A stretch of 64,000 bases of DNA. Origin: Pyrinomonadaceae bacterium (GTDB lineage: Bacteria > Acidobacteriota > Blastocatellia > Pyrinomonadales > Pyrinomonadaceae). The position numbers were made by a program, and so were the translations under genes. This document shows, piece after piece, positions 53,281 to 62,322 of this stretch. Where the stretch lies: contig JABARP010000017.1 in NCBI GenBank assembly GCA_019186825.1, positions 36,683 through 100,682 of the forward strand, given 5' to 3'. The notes below the pieces were generated by a model, which made no database searches, was not told the DNA's origin, and worked only from the letters and a program-made list of their open reading frames with translations. The first letter of the stretch is position 1. Each line of letters opens with the position of its first letter.

Positions 53281-53310
53281 GGCGAGGCCTGTTAACGAGG
53301 CCCAAATATT

Positions 53311-53380
53311 AAAAGCTCCGTAATGAGCAGGTGGCTTGCTTCATGCAATGCCATTGCTGAATACGGAGCTTTTGTTGTTG
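53311..53380. terminator. Long-loop terminator after the exporter operon
   Basis: AAAAGCTCCGTA (53311-53322) pairs with TACGGAGCTTTT (53362-53373), a 12-bp stem, followed by GTTGTTG. The 39-base loop is long. The A and T flanks would permit use in both directions for the convergent YIP1 gene. Confidence 0.6.
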
Positions 53381-53413
53381 TGCCAAGTCCTTCGCTTCTG
53401 ACAATGGACGGCT

Positions 53414-54202
53414 TTATCCGAAAATGAGGGCTCCCACAACCCGGAGCGAGATCCCGATGAGGGCGATCAGAATAACGACCGTCCACGCACTACCTGCCTT
53501 TAGCTTCGCAACCTTTTGAAGGCCGATCGCGGCCAGCACCCAACCGATTATCTGGAACAGGTCAAAAGCGCTGAGCAAAGCGTGGAGAACGGGTTGTGAT
53601 TTTGCACCAACAAGCATCGCAGGCCCGGCCTGAACAAGTCCTTGCTGGGTGGAGGTCAGGTCAATATCGGCCGGATCCTTTAAGAAAAGGACGAGCAAGT
53701 TCGCTATCAAAAAGAGTACGGCTGATGGCCATCCGGAATAGATCCAGACGGCAAGCCCACGCCCGAATGTCGCTCGACCGCCAAGAGCGTTCGCACCGAG
53801 CCAATAGAGAAGGCCGCCGATCAGGAAGAAGATGATCATTGCAACCGGCAAGACCACATAGCCAATGGTTTGGGCTATCGGGCCTGTCTGTTGGGCAATG
53901 ATCGTTTCCTTTTGCTCTTTGGGCATATCGGCCATGCCCTTGTTCGATTCGATGCGGGCACGGGCGATCTTTTCAAAGCCGATCTTCTGGATGAACGCCA
54001 CCTGAAAGATCATCATACAAATGATCGAAAGGATGCCGGCGATCAGGAACCGCGGCTTACGGTTCAGATCCTCAAAAACCTTTCCCGGCTCGATGAATAT
54101 GTTGGTGACCGTTCCGATCTCCGACATCTGGGCGGTTTCCGGAGCGTCGATCTTCTCCGGCGGCGGTGGCGGTTGAAATTCCTGCGAGTCGCTTTCAGTC
54201 AT
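53414..54202 (-). CDS. YIP1 family membrane protein
   Basis: A 262-residue protein with about five helices (FLIAGILSIICMMIFQVAFI, IGYVVLPVAMIIFFLIGGLLYWLGANAL, GRGLAVWIYSGWPSAVLFLIANLLVLFL, IIGWVLAAIGLQKVA, AWTVVILIALIGISLRVVGALIF). The N-terminus is Pro/Glu-rich and cytoplasmic, ahead of IGTVTNIFIEPGKVFEDLNRKP, the usual YIP1-type entry. Function in bacteria is unknown. Confidence 0.8.
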   Translation of the reverse strand: MTESDSQEFQPPPPPEKIDAPETAQMSEIGTVTNIFIEPGKVFEDLNRKPRFLIAGILSIICMMIFQVAFIQKIGFEKIARARIESNKGMADMPKEQKETIIAQQTGPIAQTIGYVVLPVAMIIFFLIGGLLYWLGANALGGRATFGRGLAVWIYSGWPSAVLFLIANLLVLFLKDPADIDLTSTQQGLVQAGPAMLVGAKSQPVLHALLSAFDLFQIIGWVLAAIGLQKVAKLKAGSAWTVVILIALIGISLRVVGALIFG

Positions 54203-54321
54203 AAAGAATGTCTTTTACTCCCGTTGTGAATGGATCAGTGAATAGTGAATTGTGTACTGCTTTAGCGGTAATACGCAATAGTGCGTGCTAACGTTCCCAG
54301 TTTTGCAGATAAAGCCGCATA

Positions 54322-55320
54322 TTAATCTGCCGGCGAAGCGGAGGCATATCCTTCAGCCCTTATACAAGCTGCAAAATGTCCGTTTCGAAGCTCGCGAAGC
54401 TCTGGCACGACGGCAGCGCATTCGTCGATCGCGATCGGGCAGCGCGTCCGAAATCGGCAGCCTGATGGGGGATTTACGGGCGTCGGAACATCGCCGTGCA
54501 GCACGATCCGGTCGCGTTTGTGCGTCGGGTCTGGTATCGGGATCGCCGAGAGCAGAGCTTGCGTGTAGGGATGCAAGGGGTCGCGATAGAGCTCTTCGGA
54601 CGGGCAGATCTCGACGATCTTCCCCAAATACATCACAGCAACGCGGTCGGATATATGCTCGACCACGGCGAGCCCGTGAGAGATGAAGAGGTATGTCAGG
54701 CCGAATTCGTCCTGCAATTCCTCGAGAAGGTTGATCACCTGTGCCTGAACAGATACATCGAGGGCCGAAACAGGCTCGTCGCAGACGATGAATTTCGGCT
54801 TCAGGGCAAGGGCACGGGCGATGCCGATCCGTTGCCGCTGGCCGCCCGAAAACTCGTGCGGGTAGCGGTCGGCGTATTTCGGGTCAAGCCCGACACGCTT
54901 GAGAAGGTCGGCAACCATTTCACGACGTTCCGCGCGCGTCCCGATGCGATGGATCTCGAGCGGTTCTGAGATGATCGAACGGATGCTCAGGCGCGGATTC
55001 AAGCTCGAATATGGGTCCTGAAAGATGATCTGCATTTCGCGTCGAAGTTCCCGAAGGCCCTGGCCACTCAGGTTAGTGATATCGCGGCCGTCGAAGGCGA
55101 TCGCTCCGTTGGACGGATCGATCAGACGGACAATGCAGCGGCCGACGGTCGTCTTACCGCAGCCGGATTCGCCGACGAGCCCGAGCGTCTCGCCTTTTCG
55201 AATATCGAACGAGACCCCGTCAACCGCGCGCACAACGTCGTCCGAGCCCGCAATAGGGAAATGCTTCTCGAGACGGCGTATCTGGACGAGCGGCGATGCG
55301 GCCGGCCTGGTTGATGTCAT
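54322..55320 (-). CDS. Oligopeptide/dipeptide ABC transporter ATPase (OppF/DppF type)
   Basis: A 332-residue ATPase. Walker [10 protein letters not shown], signature [15 protein letters not shown], Walker [13 protein letters not shown], switch SHGLAVVEH, and the C-terminal oligopeptide-transporter extension with a cysteine cluster ([21 protein letters not shown]) that in some members binds an iron-sulfur cluster. ATG 55320 overlaps the OppD-type stop (ATGA), so the two ATPases are co-translated. The permeases and binding protein are not adjacent. Confidence 0.93.
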   Translation of the reverse strand: MTSTRPAASPLVQIRRLEKHFPIAGSDDVVRAVDGVSFDIRKGETLGLVGESGCGKTTVGRCIVRLIDPSNGAIAFDGRDITNLSGQGLRELRREMQIIFQDPYSSLNPRLSIRSIISEPLEIHRIGTRAERREMVADLLKRVGLDPKYADRYPHEFSGGQRQRIGIARALALKPKFIVCDEPVSALDVSVQAQVINLLEELQDEFGLTYLFISHGLAVVEHISDRVAVMYLGKIVEICPSEELYRDPLHPYTQALLSAIPIPDPTHKRDRIVLHGDVPTPVNPPSGCRFRTRCPIAIDECAAVVPELRELRNGHFAACIRAEGYASASPAD

Positions 55321-56321
55321 TTGACTGCTCCTTTCGCTCGAATAAGGTCCTTGTCGTAGAGGAGACATCGAACCTTGGCATTCTCACCAACCTCAAAGAA
55401 CGGGATCTCGCCCTTTTCACATTCAGGCATACGTTGAGGACAGCGTGGCGCAAAATGGCAGCCCGGCGGAAGATCGGTCGGCGTGGGAACCGTGCCCTCG
55501 ATCGTCGAGAGCCGTTCGACACGATGGCCCGCGGCCGACAGCTTTGGCACGCTCTTCAAGAGCCCCTGGGTATAAGGGTGTTTCGGTGCAGCAAAGATCT
55601 CGTTGACGCCGGCCTCTTCAACGATCTTGCCGGTGTACATCACGCAGACTCGATCGGCGACCTCGGCAACCACGCCCAAGTCATGCGTGATCAATAGAAC
55701 AGCCAGCTCACGCGTTTTGCGGAGTTCGTTCAGCAGCTCGAGTATCTGTGCCTGGATCGTAACGTCGAGGGCGGTCGTCGGCTCGTCAGCAATGAGAAGC
55801 TCGGGATCGCAGGCAAGTGCCATGGCGATCATTATTCGCTGCCGCATTCCGCCGGAAAGCTGATGCGGATAATCGTCAACACGCTTTTCGGGGGCCGGGA
55901 TCGCGACCTCGCGCATCGCTTCGATGGCGGCCGCGCGTGCGGCCTTCCGGTCGAGCTTACGATGAAGACGCAGTGCCTCTGCTATTTGTTCGCCGACCGT
56001 AAAGACAGGATTTAACGACGTCATCGGGTCCTGAAAGATCATCGCGATGTCGTTGCCGCGAATCTCGCGAAGGCGTTCGGGCGAAGCGGTCGTGAGCTCT
56101 TCGCCCGCGAACCTGATAGATCCGCCGACGACCTTGCCCGGCGGGGCAATGAGCTGCATCACCGAAAGGGCAGTGATCGACTTTCCGCAGCCTGATTCGC
56201 CGACAAGGCCAAGCAATTCGCCGCGGCCGAGCGAGAAGCTTACACCGTCAACCGCACGTACTAAACCAGCACGGGTCGGGAAGTGGGTCTTCAGGTCTGT
56301 GATCTCTAGAAGAGGAGCCAT
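55317..56321 (-). CDS. Oligopeptide/dipeptide ABC transporter ATPase (OppD/DppD type)
   Basis: A 334-residue ATPase paired with the OppF-type protein. Walker [53 protein letters not shown], and C-terminal [18 protein letters not shown] 56321 ([15 protein letters not shown]) is preferred; GTG 56333 is possible. Without adjacent permease genes the transported peptide cannot be inferred. Confidence 0.92.
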   Translation of the reverse strand: MAPLLEITDLKTHFPTRAGLVRAVDGVSFSLGRGELLGLVGESGCGKSITALSVMQLIAPPGKVVGGSIRFAGEELTTASPERLREIRGNDIAMIFQDPMTSLNPVFTVGEQIAEALRLHRKLDRKAARAAAIEAMREVAIPAPEKRVDDYPHQLSGGMRQRIMIAMALACDPELLIADEPTTALDVTIQAQILELLNELRKTRELAVLLITHDLGVVAEVADRVCVMYTGKIVEEAGVNEIFAAPKHPYTQGLLKSVPKLSAAGHRVERLSTIEGTVPTPTDLPPGCHFAPRCPQRMPECEKGEIPFFEVGENAKVRCLLYDKDLIRAKGAVK

Positions 56322-56505
56322 TGATTCGAGCACGAACGCTAGAAAAGTTTACCGTAACCGCCGGCTTTTTGAAATTCGGCCGACGAAAAGGAAAATGCGG
56401 TTGGCAGGCAACCAAAATCTTAGCTTCTTAGTCAAATTGATGATATTCTCGGACTTGTAGAAGTTCCTGTCGCAACGCGTTTCGACCGCGGAGGTTTCAA
56501 CTTTA

Positions 56506-58215
56506 GTGAGAACAAGATCAATCTTTTTGAGTGCCACGGCATTTGTAGTTTTTTCGGCGGCGGCATTTGGTCAATCTACGGCCGTTACGACCACGGTCGA
56601 GGTACCGTCGCGTGCCTCGGAAAAGTCCGCCCCTGCGGTTACGCCCGAGATGATCAGCCGCGATCTTCGCGAGGCGGTCAATATAATCCAAGAGAATTAC
56701 GGCGGGCAGAAAGCTCTCGATTACAATCAGGTCTTTAAGTCGTCGATAGACTCGATGCTGCATACGCTCGACCCGCACTCGAATTATTTCGACGCAAAGG
56801 AATTCGAGGAATTCAAGACCGACCAGAGTTCGCGATATTACGGTATCGGAGCCACGATCGGCGATATGTCCGATCCAAGCGGTAAAGTTGTGGCGACGTT
56901 CATCAAGGCCACTTTTGACGGCGCACCGGCAAATCGGGCGGGACTTCGCTACGGCGACAAGATCCTGTCGGTCAACGGTGTGAACACGGTGGGCAAGCCG
57001 TATACGGAAGTTCGTGACCTTTTGCGCGGTAAGAAGGGAACGGTCGCTAAGCTCGTCATCGAACGCCTCGGAACAGGCAAGCAGGAAACTGTCGAGATCG
57101 TCCGCGATGCCGTTCGGCAGCCATCCATCCGCGAGGCGTACATGCTGAAGCCGGGCGTCGGATATTTGAAGATGGACGGCGGCTTTACGCAGACGACGTT
57201 CATGGAGTTCATCAGCGATATGCGTGCCTTAAAAGCTCAGGGAATGCAGCAGCTGATCATCGATCTTCGTGATAACGGCGGCGGCCTCGTCGGGCAGGCT
57301 TGCCGTGTTGCGAACGTGTTTTTATCTGAAGGACAGACCGTGATGACGCAGCGCGGCCGCGTAGGCACGGAAACTCAACGTTACGACGCAGAGAATCCAA
57401 CGCCTGACCGTTCGCCGGTCGTGATCCTTGTAAATCGAAATACCGCTTCCGCGTCCGAAATCCTTGCTGGTGCGATGCAGGATCACGATCGGGCCCTGAT
57501 CGTTGGCGAAGGCACGTTCGGCAAGGGACTGGTACAGAATCCGTTCATGGTCGATTACGGCGGCATGCTGCTTTTGACCATCGCGAAATATACGACTCCT
57601 TCCGGACGCCTGATCCAGCGCGATTATTCGAATGGCGACCTTTATAGCTATTACACCGATGGGGGCAGTTTCCGCAATGACGACGCTCCTGAAAAGCCTC
57701 GTGGGCCGGAAAGCCATACGGATACAGGCCGTGCGGTCTATAGCGGCGGCGGCATCACGCCTGATGTTACGGTCAAGCCGAATATGATTACGGTCGCTCG
57801 CGATCGCGTTCAACGAGGACTCTTGAGCCCGATCTCCGCATTCTCATTCGAGCTGATCGCCGGACGGATCAAGGGACTGGAGAATTATAAGATCGATCGC
57901 CCGATCACGTTTGACCACGACCTTCAGGCGACGGACTTTCCTATCAACGACACGCTTTACAATGCCTTCAAGGCGTACGCAGGCGCGAAGTATAAGGTAA
58001 AGGCTGCGGTTGCGGACAGCGAACGGGAATTCGTGCAGAGAATGCTGAGGACGGAACTTGTTCAGGCGGCTTACGGTGCTGAGACCTCGTACCAGGTATT
58101 CAACGAATATGACAATCAGATCGCGAAAGCGCTCGATTCGCTCCCGCAAGCGAAAAGGCTTTCACTCGATGCGATGAAAGTGCGTGCCGGCACATCTCCG
58201 TCCGAACAGAAATAG
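56506..58215 (+). CDS. S41 family carboxy-terminal processing protease
   Basis: A 569-residue exported serine protease. Signal peptide near ...AAFGQ; cap and PDZ (YYGIGATIGDM, APANRAGLRYGDKILSVNG); S41 core with the catalytic Ser315 in NTASASEILAGAMQ and Lys340 in GEGTFGKGLVQ. Spacing of 25 residues equals Ser430-Lys455 in E. coli Tsp. A long C-terminal helical part (from about 435) exceeds the CtpB type. Likely role: periplasmic tail-specific proteolysis. The start is GTG 56506 with GGAGG 10-12 bases upstream. It is the intact counterpart of the pseudoprotease at 34795. Confidence 0.93.
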   Translation: MRTRSIFLSATAFVVFSAAAFGQSTAVTTTVEVPSRASEKSAPAVTPEMISRDLREAVNIIQENYGGQKALDYNQVFKSSIDSMLHTLDPHSNYFDAKEFEEFKTDQSSRYYGIGATIGDMSDPSGKVVATFIKATFDGAPANRAGLRYGDKILSVNGVNTVGKPYTEVRDLLRGKKGTVAKLVIERLGTGKQETVEIVRDAVRQPSIREAYMLKPGVGYLKMDGGFTQTTFMEFISDMRALKAQGMQQLIIDLRDNGGGLVGQACRVANVFLSEGQTVMTQRGRVGTETQRYDAENPTPDRSPVVILVNRNTASASEILAGAMQDHDRALIVGEGTFGKGLVQNPFMVDYGGMLLLTIAKYTTPSGRLIQRDYSNGDLYSYYTDGGSFRNDDAPEKPRGPESHTDTGRAVYSGGGITPDVTVKPNMITVARDRVQRGLLSPISAFSFELIAGRIKGLENYKIDRPITFDHDLQATDFPINDTLYNAFKAYAGAKYKVKAAVADSEREFVQRMLRTELVQAAYGAETSYQVFNEYDNQIAKALDSLPQAKRLSLDAMKVRAGTSPSEQK

Positions 58216-58238
58216 GCGTTACCTCAAAGGCAAAATAA

Positions 58239-58268
58239 GAAAGGCACCTGAATATTCCGGTGCCTTTC
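58239..58268. terminator. Terminator after the S41 protease
   Basis: GAAAGGCACC (58239-58248) pairs with GGTGCCTTTC (58259-58268), a 10-bp stem with a 10-base loop. It also lies just downstream of the minus-strand 56-residue gene and probably serves both directions. Confidence 0.8.
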
Positions 58269-58289
58269 TCATTCGTTAAATATGAGCGA

Positions 58290-58460
58290 CTATCCGCTGA
58301 TCCAACCGATCAAGAGATAGATCAAGTAAATAAGCCCTACGATCACGGCAAGTGCGCCGATCGCAATGCTTGCGACAATAAGCTTGAACTTTCGATATCG
58401 CTTCTCATCGGGCGGCGAAAGCTGATTCTGTGGGAAATATGGTGGTGGCCTGTTTAGCAT
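58290..58460 (-). CDS. Small membrane protein (56 residues)
   Basis: A short gene on the minus strand: N-terminal MLNRPPPYFPQNQLSPPDEK, a basic RYRKFK, then a single long hydrophobic helix (LIVASIAIGALAVIVGLIYL continuing to LIGWISG). GAGGAA lies 9 bases before the ATG at 58460. The Pro-rich polar part would be cytoplasmic by the positive-inside rule. It lies between the S41 terminator and modA. Function unknown. Confidence 0.7.
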   Translation of the reverse strand: MLNRPPPYFPQNQLSPPDEKRYRKFKLIVASIAIGALAVIVGLIYLIYLLIGWISG

Positions 58461-58577
58461 TAATCTGAATTCCTCTTATCGTTTAAAATACCAAGCCGGA
58501 ATCTAAAAATCCATTCGGGATGGGACGAAACGGTTGCTCCTTTCGCGCGACTGATCGATTTTCGGTATCTTAGAGGA

Positions 58578-59432
58578 ATGGAATCTTATTCCCGAGCAGG
58601 CCGTGCGCTTCTAGCGCGTTGCGTTCAGCGATACTTCGTTCTCGCCATCGCGATCCTGCTCGCCGGCTGCGGAAGCAATGCGAATCGATCGAACGAAGAT
58701 CAGCCCATTCAAGCTGGATCGATCACGGTTTCGGCCGCCATTTCCTTAAAAGATGCGTTTACGGAGATCGGCGAGATGTATAAGGCCAAGACAGGGAATC
58801 GAACGACCGTACAGTTCAACTTTGGTGCGTCGGGCGTATTGCAGCAGCAGATCGAGAACGGTGCGCCGGTCGATGTCTTTGCAAGCGCAGGCGAAAAGCA
58901 AATGGATGCGCTGGCGGTAAAGCAGCTGATCGATCTTGATTCGCGCATCGATTTTGCACGGAATACACTCGTCCTGATCGTTCCTGAGCATTCAGGTGTT
59001 TCCGTGGCGTCATTTGCAGATCTTACGTCACCGTCCGTGAAGAAGATCGCGGTCGGTAATGCGAAAACAGTGCCAGCCGGACAATATGCGGCAGAGGCAC
59101 TTGGGAGAATGGGGCTTACTGAAAAGCTCGCCGATAGGCTGGTGCTTGCCGAGAATGTTCGCCAGGTTTTGGATTATGTAGTTCGAGGCGAAGTTGAGGC
59201 CGGCATCGTGTACTCGACCGACGCGAAGCAAGCCGGCTCGCAAGTGAAGGTCGTCGCAACGGCCGATGAGAACACACATGCTCCGATCCTGTATCCGATC
59301 GCAGCGATAGAGGCTAGTTCGCATAGCAAGGCAGCAAAAGAATTCATCGACCTTGTTCGCAGTGTTGAAGGGCAGAAGGTCCTCGCAAAGTACGGATTTT
59401 CATCCGCAAATGCCCCGAATCCAAATCAATGA
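58578..59432 (+). CDS. modA: Molybdate ABC transporter substrate-binding lipoprotein
   Basis: A 284-residue periplasmic binding protein with a lipobox (LLAGC, near residue 34). The binding fold begins ITVSAAISLKDAFTEI, with VQFNFGASGVLQQQIENGAPVDVFASAGEKQMDAL and VPAGQYAAEAL, the molybdate/tungstate contact segments of ModA. The stop overlaps modB by four bases. Confidence 0.93.
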   Translation: MESYSRAGRALLARCVQRYFVLAIAILLAGCGSNANRSNEDQPIQAGSITVSAAISLKDAFTEIGEMYKAKTGNRTTVQFNFGASGVLQQQIENGAPVDVFASAGEKQMDALAVKQLIDLDSRIDFARNTLVLIVPEHSGVSVASFADLTSPSVKKIAVGNAKTVPAGQYAAEALGRMGLTEKLADRLVLAENVRQVLDYVVRGEVEAGIVYSTDAKQAGSQVKVVATADENTHAPILYPIAAIEASSHSKAAKEFIDLVRSVEGQKVLAKYGFSSANAPNPNQ

Positions 59433-60091
59433 TCTGGGACGCTCTCAAACTTTCCCTATTGGTCGTCAGTGTTGCAACGGCGATCGTAGGTGCGGTTGGG
59501 CTTCTCTTCTCGTACCTTTTGGCAAAGACCGAGTTCCGCGGTAAGGAGTTGCTTGATGCGGCTCTCACGTTGCCGCTCGTCCTGCCCCCGACGGTAACCG
59601 GTTACTACTTGATCGTCCTACTCGGACGTCGTGGACTTATCGGCTACTATATCTACGAAGTTACGGGATGGAGTTTTGCATTCACTTGGGAAGGCGCGGT
59701 CGTAGCGGCTGTTGTAGTTTCGCTGCCCCTAATGATAAAGGCTTCACGAGCGAGCATCGAGAGTGTTGGGCCGCAATACGAACTCGCTTCTTATACACTT
59801 GGTAAAGGAAGATTCGAAACATTTCTTCGGGTTACTTTACCGCTTGCCAGACGCGGAATAGTCGCGGGCCTGGTGTTAGCGTTCGCGCGTGCGCTCGGAG
59901 AGTTCGGTGCAACCCTGATGATCGCCGGGAACATTCCCGGAAAGACGCAGACGATGCCGCTCGCCATATACGAAGCGGTCGCTTCCGGAAATGAAAGACA
60001 GGCGCAAATACTCGCGCTTGTTCTGACGGCTTTGTCGATCGCCGCGGTCTATCTTACGAATAAAATGAGCCGCACGCAGGCCCACGGATAA
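59429..60091 (+). CDS. modB: Molybdate ABC transporter permease
   Basis: A 220-residue permease with five hydrophobic helices and the EAA loop region (SYTLGKGRFETFLRVTLPLARRGI). FARALGEFGATLMIAGNIPGKTQTMPLAIYEAV is a strong ModB signature. Overlaps modA; 5 bases before modC. Confidence 0.95.
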   Translation: MIWDALKLSLLVVSVATAIVGAVGLLFSYLLAKTEFRGKELLDAALTLPLVLPPTVTGYYLIVLLGRRGLIGYYIYEVTGWSFAFTWEGAVVAAVVVSLPLMIKASRASIESVGPQYELASYTLGKGRFETFLRVTLPLARRGIVAGLVLAFARALGEFGATLMIAGNIPGKTQTMPLAIYEAVASGNERQAQILALVLTALSIAAVYLTNKMSRTQAHG

Positions 60092-60096
60092 AACGA

Positions 60097-60768
60097 ATGC
60101 TAACGATAGACGTAAGAAAGCAATTCTTCGATAAGCGAGAGGCGTCTTTTGACCTCGAACTGTCGGTCGAGATCGGCAGTGGCTTCACTGTACTTACGGG
60201 CCCATCCGGAGCTGGCAAGACGACTCTCTTAAAAATGATCTCGGGCATTATTCGTCCTGACCGCGGCCGAATCGAGCTCGATCGGAAGGTGTTTTTCGAA
60301 TCGGAGCTGCGGATCGATGTTCCGATCCGGGAAAGACAGGTCGGGTTCGTGTTTCAGGACTACGCGCTCTTTCCCCATATGACAGCGACCGAAAACGTTT
60401 GTTACGGGATCAAGACAGGTTCATCTGCAGAACGGCGAGATAAGGCTCTTGAGATGCTCGCTCTTTTTCATATCGAACATATTGCGGCGCGAATGCCGCG
60501 GGAAATGTCCGGTGGTGAACAGCAGCGTGTCGCTCTTGCTCGTGCGTTGGCTTCTGAGCCTGCAATAGCCTTGCTAGATGAACCGTTGTCTGCGGTTGAC
60601 GTCGAAACGCGGGGGAAACTACTCGACGAGGTCGAGAATGCACAGGAACGCACGGGGATCCCTTTCATTTACGTCACGCACAATGAAGCGGAGGCTGCGA
60701 GGCTCGGCCGACAGCGGATCACGATGCGTGCCGGCCGAATTGTCGAGGCGAATGTAGTTGCTAGCTGA
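60097..60768 (+). CDS. modC: Molybdate ABC transporter ATP-binding protein, short
   Basis: A 223-residue ATPase: Walker A GPSGAGKTT, Q-loop FVFQDYALFPHMTATENV, signature MSGGEQQRVALARAL, Walker B IALLDEPLSAVD, H-loop YVTHNEAEA. The C-terminal molybdate-binding TOBE domain found in many ModC proteins (about 350 residues) is missing, so feedback trans-inhibition through that domain is unlikely. The modABC order and overlap are standard. Confidence 0.92.
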   Translation: MLTIDVRKQFFDKREASFDLELSVEIGSGFTVLTGPSGAGKTTLLKMISGIIRPDRGRIELDRKVFFESELRIDVPIRERQVGFVFQDYALFPHMTATENVCYGIKTGSSAERRDKALEMLALFHIEHIAARMPREMSGGEQQRVALARALASEPAIALLDEPLSAVDVETRGKLLDEVENAQERTGIPFIYVTHNEAEAARLGRQRITMRAGRIVEANVVAS

Positions 60769-60796
60769 AACGCCCGCTCAAAGCGGAAAGCTCGGT

Positions 60797-62230
60797 TCAC
60801 CTCGGAAGCGGCTGCTCAAGGTTTGCCAGTCCGTAAGCGAGCACAGCAACGACGCTCGATACTTCGCCGATCTCTCGACGGTCGATCTTGTCGAATGTAT
60901 CGGCCGCGTTGTGGTGGTATTTGAAATAGGTTTCTTCGTTAAAGAATGGGGCGAACGAAGGTACGCCGTCTCGCGTCAGCGGCCCAATGTCCGAGCCAAC
61001 GCCGCCCGCTTGGTACTGCGCGAGAGTTGCGCCCTGCGGCGTCAGCACTTTGACGAGAGGCCCGAAATACCTCTGCAGTTCGGGCTTGCCGGCGAATTTG
61101 AAGCCGATCGGATGCGAAGCACCGAGGTCCGCTTCGATCGCCGCAAAATGGTTCGCTATATTGCCTTTTTCTTCGGCGTAATACGCTTCCGAACCCGAAC
61201 CGCCTTGTTCCTCATCCATCCACGCGATGAAACGTATCGTGCGTCTTGGACGCAAGCCGAGATCCTTCAAGATCGCTGGGACGGAATAGGCTGCGGCGAC
61301 ACCGGCGGCATCGTCGATCGCTCCCTGAGCAAGGTCCCACGAATCGAGATGTCCGGAGACGATCACGTATTCATTCGGCTTCTCGGAGCCTTTCAAGTCC
61401 GCGATGACATTATAGCTCTCAACCGGCGGAAGCGTCTGCGGTGTCAGCGTCAAATGCATCTTTACGGGGCCGAGCTTTGCGAGATACGCGATCGTTTCAG
61501 CGTCCTCATAGGTGACTGCTCCGCTCGGGATCTTCGCGATTCCATCCTGATAGCGCATCAACCCGGTATGTGCGAGCCGACTTTGCGAACCGCCGGCAGA
61601 GCGGACTATCGAGGCGATCGCCCCGTATTTCGCCGCCGCGGACGCGCCGTTCGTTCGATACGCCACGGATTGCCCGTAGGCAGCGAGCCCGAAACCGGCA
61701 GCCTGAAGTCCCATATCGAATTTGTAGTTAAAAAGGACTATCTTACCTTCGATATTCTTGCGGCCGAGGCGATCGAGTTCAGCAAAATCGTTCACGACCA
61801 CGACATCTGCGGTAACACCGGAGGCGGGCGTTGCGACGCTATGGCCGAGGGCCGTAACGACCACATTTCTCTTCGATCCGGGCGGCATACCGTGCCATTC
61901 TGTGAGTTCGGCGGTCTCAACGCCCCGAACCCAATGCGGCACCATCACCTTTTGGAGTTTTACGTCGAGGCCGAGCTTCCGCATTTCCCCCGCGACATAT
62001 TGCACGGCAAAAGCTGCCTCATTTGACCCCGAAATACGCGGGCCGATCGTCGCGGACATATAGCGGGCGAAGTCAAAGGCGTGCGTGCCTTCGGTTGCCG
62101 CCTTTTGGACGCGCACAAGGTCGTCGAGCGTCTTCTGCGAATAAAGTTCCGGCGTGGGTGAAACAGTTTGAGCCATGGCTGTTGTAATGCCGACCGAGAG
62201 AATGGCGGCGGTAAGAAGTAACCTTTTCAT
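60797..62230 (-). CDS. Secreted M28 family metallopeptidase with PA domain
   Basis: A 477-residue exported zinc peptidase. Signal peptide MKRLLLTAAILSVGITTAMAQ. A protease-associated insert (about 130-250: VTADVVVVNDFAEL, KIVLFNYKF) precedes the M28 core: SGHLDSWDLAQGAIDDAAG (H and D ligands), WMDEEQGGSGSEAYY (catalytic and bridging Glu), AIEADLGA, and YFKYHHNAADTFDKID with the last histidine. Likely an aminopeptidase or glutamate-carboxypeptidase-like enzyme that provides amino acids. Divergent from the S9 peptidase. Confidence 0.93.
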   Translation of the reverse strand: MKRLLLTAAILSVGITTAMAQTVSPTPELYSQKTLDDLVRVQKAATEGTHAFDFARYMSATIGPRISGSNEAAFAVQYVAGEMRKLGLDVKLQKVMVPHWVRGVETAELTEWHGMPPGSKRNVVVTALGHSVATPASGVTADVVVVNDFAELDRLGRKNIEGKIVLFNYKFDMGLQAAGFGLAAYGQSVAYRTNGASAAAKYGAIASIVRSAGGSQSRLAHTGLMRYQDGIAKIPSGAVTYEDAETIAYLAKLGPVKMHLTLTPQTLPPVESYNVIADLKGSEKPNEYVIVSGHLDSWDLAQGAIDDAAGVAAAYSVPAILKDLGLRPRRTIRFIAWMDEEQGGSGSEAYYAEEKGNIANHFAAIEADLGASHPIGFKFAGKPELQRYFGPLVKVLTPQGATLAQYQAGGVGSDIGPLTRDGVPSFAPFFNEETYFKYHHNAADTFDKIDRREIGEVSSVVAVLAYGLANLEQPLPR

Positions 62231-62322
62231 AGTTAAATTTGTGCGATCTTCTGGAGTTTACGCATTATTGTGCGATAATGTTGCCAAAGTTCAAACAAAT
62301 TAGACCACCTAAACCTTAGCTT

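Noticed and set aside
60758..62026. 422-codon plus-strand reading frame opposite the M28 peptidase
   Set aside because: Shadow frame; the minus strand carries all M28 metal ligands and a signal peptide.
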